Positions 62,628 to 64,000 of a DNA stretch of 64,000 nt are shown here, piece after piece. Under the pieces are notes generated by a model. The model was not told where the DNA came from. It was given only the letters and a program-made list of their open reading frames with translations, and did no database searches. Each line of letters starts with the position of its first letter. Position 1 is the stretch's first letter. Position numbers and translations under genes: made by a program. The stretch is taken from contig JANWJS010000020.1 in NCBI GenBank assembly GCA_025451845.1, forward strand, positions 1-64,000, given 5' to 3'. The stretch is from Steroidobacteraceae bacterium (GTDB lineage: Bacteria > Pseudomonadota > Gammaproteobacteria > Steroidobacterales > Steroidobacteraceae).

Positions 62628-63518
62628 ATGAAAACAGGATTCGTGGGGCTCGGGGCCATGGGCACTCACATGGCCCGCAATCTCCATCGCGCCGGCCTGC
62701 TGACGGCTGTCTGGAATCGGACGGCAGAGAAGGCGCGCTCACTTGCTGAAGAGCTACGCGTCGAGGCGCCCGGCACGCTCGCGGAGTTAGCGGCCGGCGT
62801 CGACGCTGTCGTCCTCTGCGTTTCGGCCGACAGCGATGTACTCGATGTGGTACGTGCCCTCGCTCCCGGTTTGGCTTCCGGGAGCCTCGTGCTCGACTGC
62901 TCGACGGTCGCGGCCGATACGGCGCGCAAGGCCGCCGAGCTCCTGGGCAAGCAGGGCGTGGAGTTCCTCGATTGCCCGGTGAGCGGTGGGGTGGAGGGCG
63001 CGCGCGAGGGCACGCTCGCGGTCATGGCGGGCGGCAGCAATCAAGCCTTCGAGGACGCCCGGCCGGTACTCGCGGCGATGGGCCGGACGATCACGCATTT
63101 TGGCCCCACCGGCAGCGGCCAGGCCGCGAAGGCAACCAACCAGATCATGTGCGCCGGCATCATCGAGACGATCTCCGAGGCCATGGCGTTCGCGCGCGCC
63201 CAGGGCCTGCCGCTGGAGAAGCTGATCGAGACGCTCGGCAAGGGCGCGGGCTCCAGCTGGTACTTCGTCCACCGCGCGCCCAACATGGCGCGCGGCACCT
63301 ATCCCGCGGGCTTTCGCGTGCGGCTGCACGCGAAGGATCTGACCATCTGCCGCGACATGGCGGCGCGTTTCGGGGTCTCGCTGCCGGTGGTCGAGCGTAT
63401 GTTGAGCGAGTACGCGGAGCTCATCTCGCGCGGCTACGGCGATGAGGACATTTCCGCCGCCTTCCGGCTGAAGGCGGAGCTCTTCGAGCCCGCGCGAGGA
63501 CACGCTCCATCCGCCTGA
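62628..63518 (+). CDS. 3-hydroxyisobutyrate/tartronate semialdehyde reductase-type dehydrogenase
   Basis: 296 residues, beta-hydroxyacid dehydrogenase family. FVGLGAMGTHMARNL is the NAD(P) Rossmann glycine motif, DCPVSGGVEGAREGTLAVMAGG is the substrate motif (read as blocks), GSGQAAKATNQIMCAG holds the catalytic Lys (about 168), and FRVRLHAKDL is near the C-terminus. Substrates in this family include 3-hydroxyisobutyrate, tartronate semialdehyde and glycerate; which applies is not decidable. Stand-alone gene before the algZ-like kinase. Confidence 0.9.
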   Translation: MKTGFVGLGAMGTHMARNLHRAGLLTAVWNRTAEKARSLAEELRVEAPGTLAELAAGVDAVVLCVSADSDVLDVVRALAPGLASGSLVLDCSTVAADTARKAAELLGKQGVEFLDCPVSGGVEGAREGTLAVMAGGSNQAFEDARPVLAAMGRTITHFGPTGSGQAAKATNQIMCAGIIETISEAMAFARAQGLPLEKLIETLGKGAGSSWYFVHRAPNMARGTYPAGFRVRLHAKDLTICRDMAARFGVSLPVVERMLSEYAELISRGYGDEDISAAFRLKAELFEPARGHAPSA

Positions 63519-63529
63519 CCCGAAGCTCG

Positions 63530-64000
63530 ATGCTGCGGCAGGCGCTGCGCGGCGGCGCGGAGTCTTTCTATCTCCCGGATTTCTGCACCTCGCGGGCCGC
63601 GCTCGCGATCGTGCTCATCGTCGAGTTGACCGCCATCGTGCTTACGCTGGCGCGCCAGGGTGCGGATCAGGGCGGAGCGCTCGATTTCTGGGCCGATCTC
63701 GCGCGTAGCTCACTGTTCCTTCTCTGGGTCGGGCTCGTTTGCGCCGCACTCCTTTGCTGGACCCGCACCCAACTCGAGCGGCTGACCGTCGCCCGCGGCT
63801 CGGCCGCGGTGTTGGCGCTACTCACCGCTGCCATCGGCGCGATCTCGGCCGCTGCCTATTTCATCGGGCGCAGTCCGGTCGCCATCGGGGCTGGGACGGT
63901 GGAATTCTTCCCGTCGGCCGCCTGGCCCTTCGCGCTGCGCAACATGGCGATCGGCTTCGTGATCATCGCGGTCGCGCTGCGGTACTTCTACGTGACGCAC
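63530..64000 (+). CDS. algZ: AlgZ/FimS-type sensor kinase N-terminus, cut by window edge
   Basis: 157 residues are visible from ATG 63530; the frame runs off the right edge. FYLPDFCTSRAALAIVLIVELTAI is the FLPD(L/F)C opening of AlgZ/FimS kinases (read as blocks), followed by membrane helices at about 20-42, 58-80, 88-110 and 128-152. The kinase core would lie beyond the window, normally followed by an AlgR regulator. A second LytS/LytTR pair is at 10.7-12.8 kb. Confidence 0.8.
   Translation, partial: MLRQALRGGAESFYLPDFCTSRAALAIVLIVELTAIVLTLARQGADQGGALDFWADLARSSLFLLWVGLVCAALLCWTRTQLERLTVARGSAAVLALLTAAIGAISAAAYFIGRSPVAIGAGTVEFFPSAAWPFALRNMAIGFVIIAVALRYFYVTH

Overview
The window is GC-rich, gene-dense DNA that looks like the chromosome of an aerobic gammaproteobacterium. 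The marker genes are ubiE-ubiJ-ubiB, ubiK, yajQ, tesA-ybbA-ybbP, comM/yifB, a THX ribosomal protein, a cytochrome c5-type protein and an algZ-type kinase. The style (TonB receptors, many c-di-GMP proteins, LytS/LytTR pairs) suggests the Xanthomonadales/Nevskiales/Steroidobacterales neighbourhood; the family is an inference. No prophage, insertion sequence, integrase or CRISPR array was seen.

Layout. 1-5.4 kb: truncated fadD, tesA, and the divergent ybbA-ybbP ABC system. 5.5-14.5 kb: a cupin, a DUF427 protein, then a signalling block with two degenerate EAL proteins, a membrane GGDEF cyclase and a LytS/LytTR two-component pair. 14.7-19.7 kb: DUF1993, a LysR regulator, an acyl-CoA dehydrogenase, a Nudix hydrolase and a BtuF/FepB-like binding protein. 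20.1-25.7 kb: a large STN-type TonB receptor, a 57-aa ORF resembling a lasso-peptide precursor, and ahpC-ahpD divergent from oxyR. 25.7-31.7 kb: a lipase, an MgtC-like protein, a two-gene GYF_2 membrane operon, a methyltransferase and yajQ. 31.8-39.3 kb: a complete trp operon, trpL-E-G-D-C-F-B-A plus a hotdog-like gene, with a Trp-Trp-Trp leader peptide and an attenuator. 39.4-43.2 kb: ubiE-ubiJ-ubiB and DUF971. 43.2-48.0 kb: an iron-sulfur flavoprotein with korA and korB. 48.2-53.1 kb: an RRM protein, a porin-like protein with a cupredoxin, and a GGDEF/EAL sensor. 53.4-64 kb: THX, a lipoprotein, pyrophosphatase, GH15, BrkB, tRNA-Arg(CCG), cytochrome c, yifB, ubiK, amt behind a sigma-54/NtrC promoter, DUF4124, a beta-hydroxyacid dehydrogenase and the start of algZ.

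How the genes work together. Recognisable circuits are tryptophan synthesis under transcription attenuation, peroxide defence with a near-consensus OxyR site between oxyR and ahpC, nitrogen-controlled ammonium uptake, ubiquinone synthesis, and a 2-oxoacid:ferredoxin oxidoreductase with its own flavoprotein partner.

The most novel item is the small ORF at 23196-23369 (minus). Its leader ends in the proteobacterial lasso pattern LGK-x-S-x-T-x-G. It is followed by a 17-residue core with Gly1 and Asp9 placed for a nine-membered macrolactam ring. It has a good ribosome binding site and a promoter-like region, but no lasso maturation genes are in the window.
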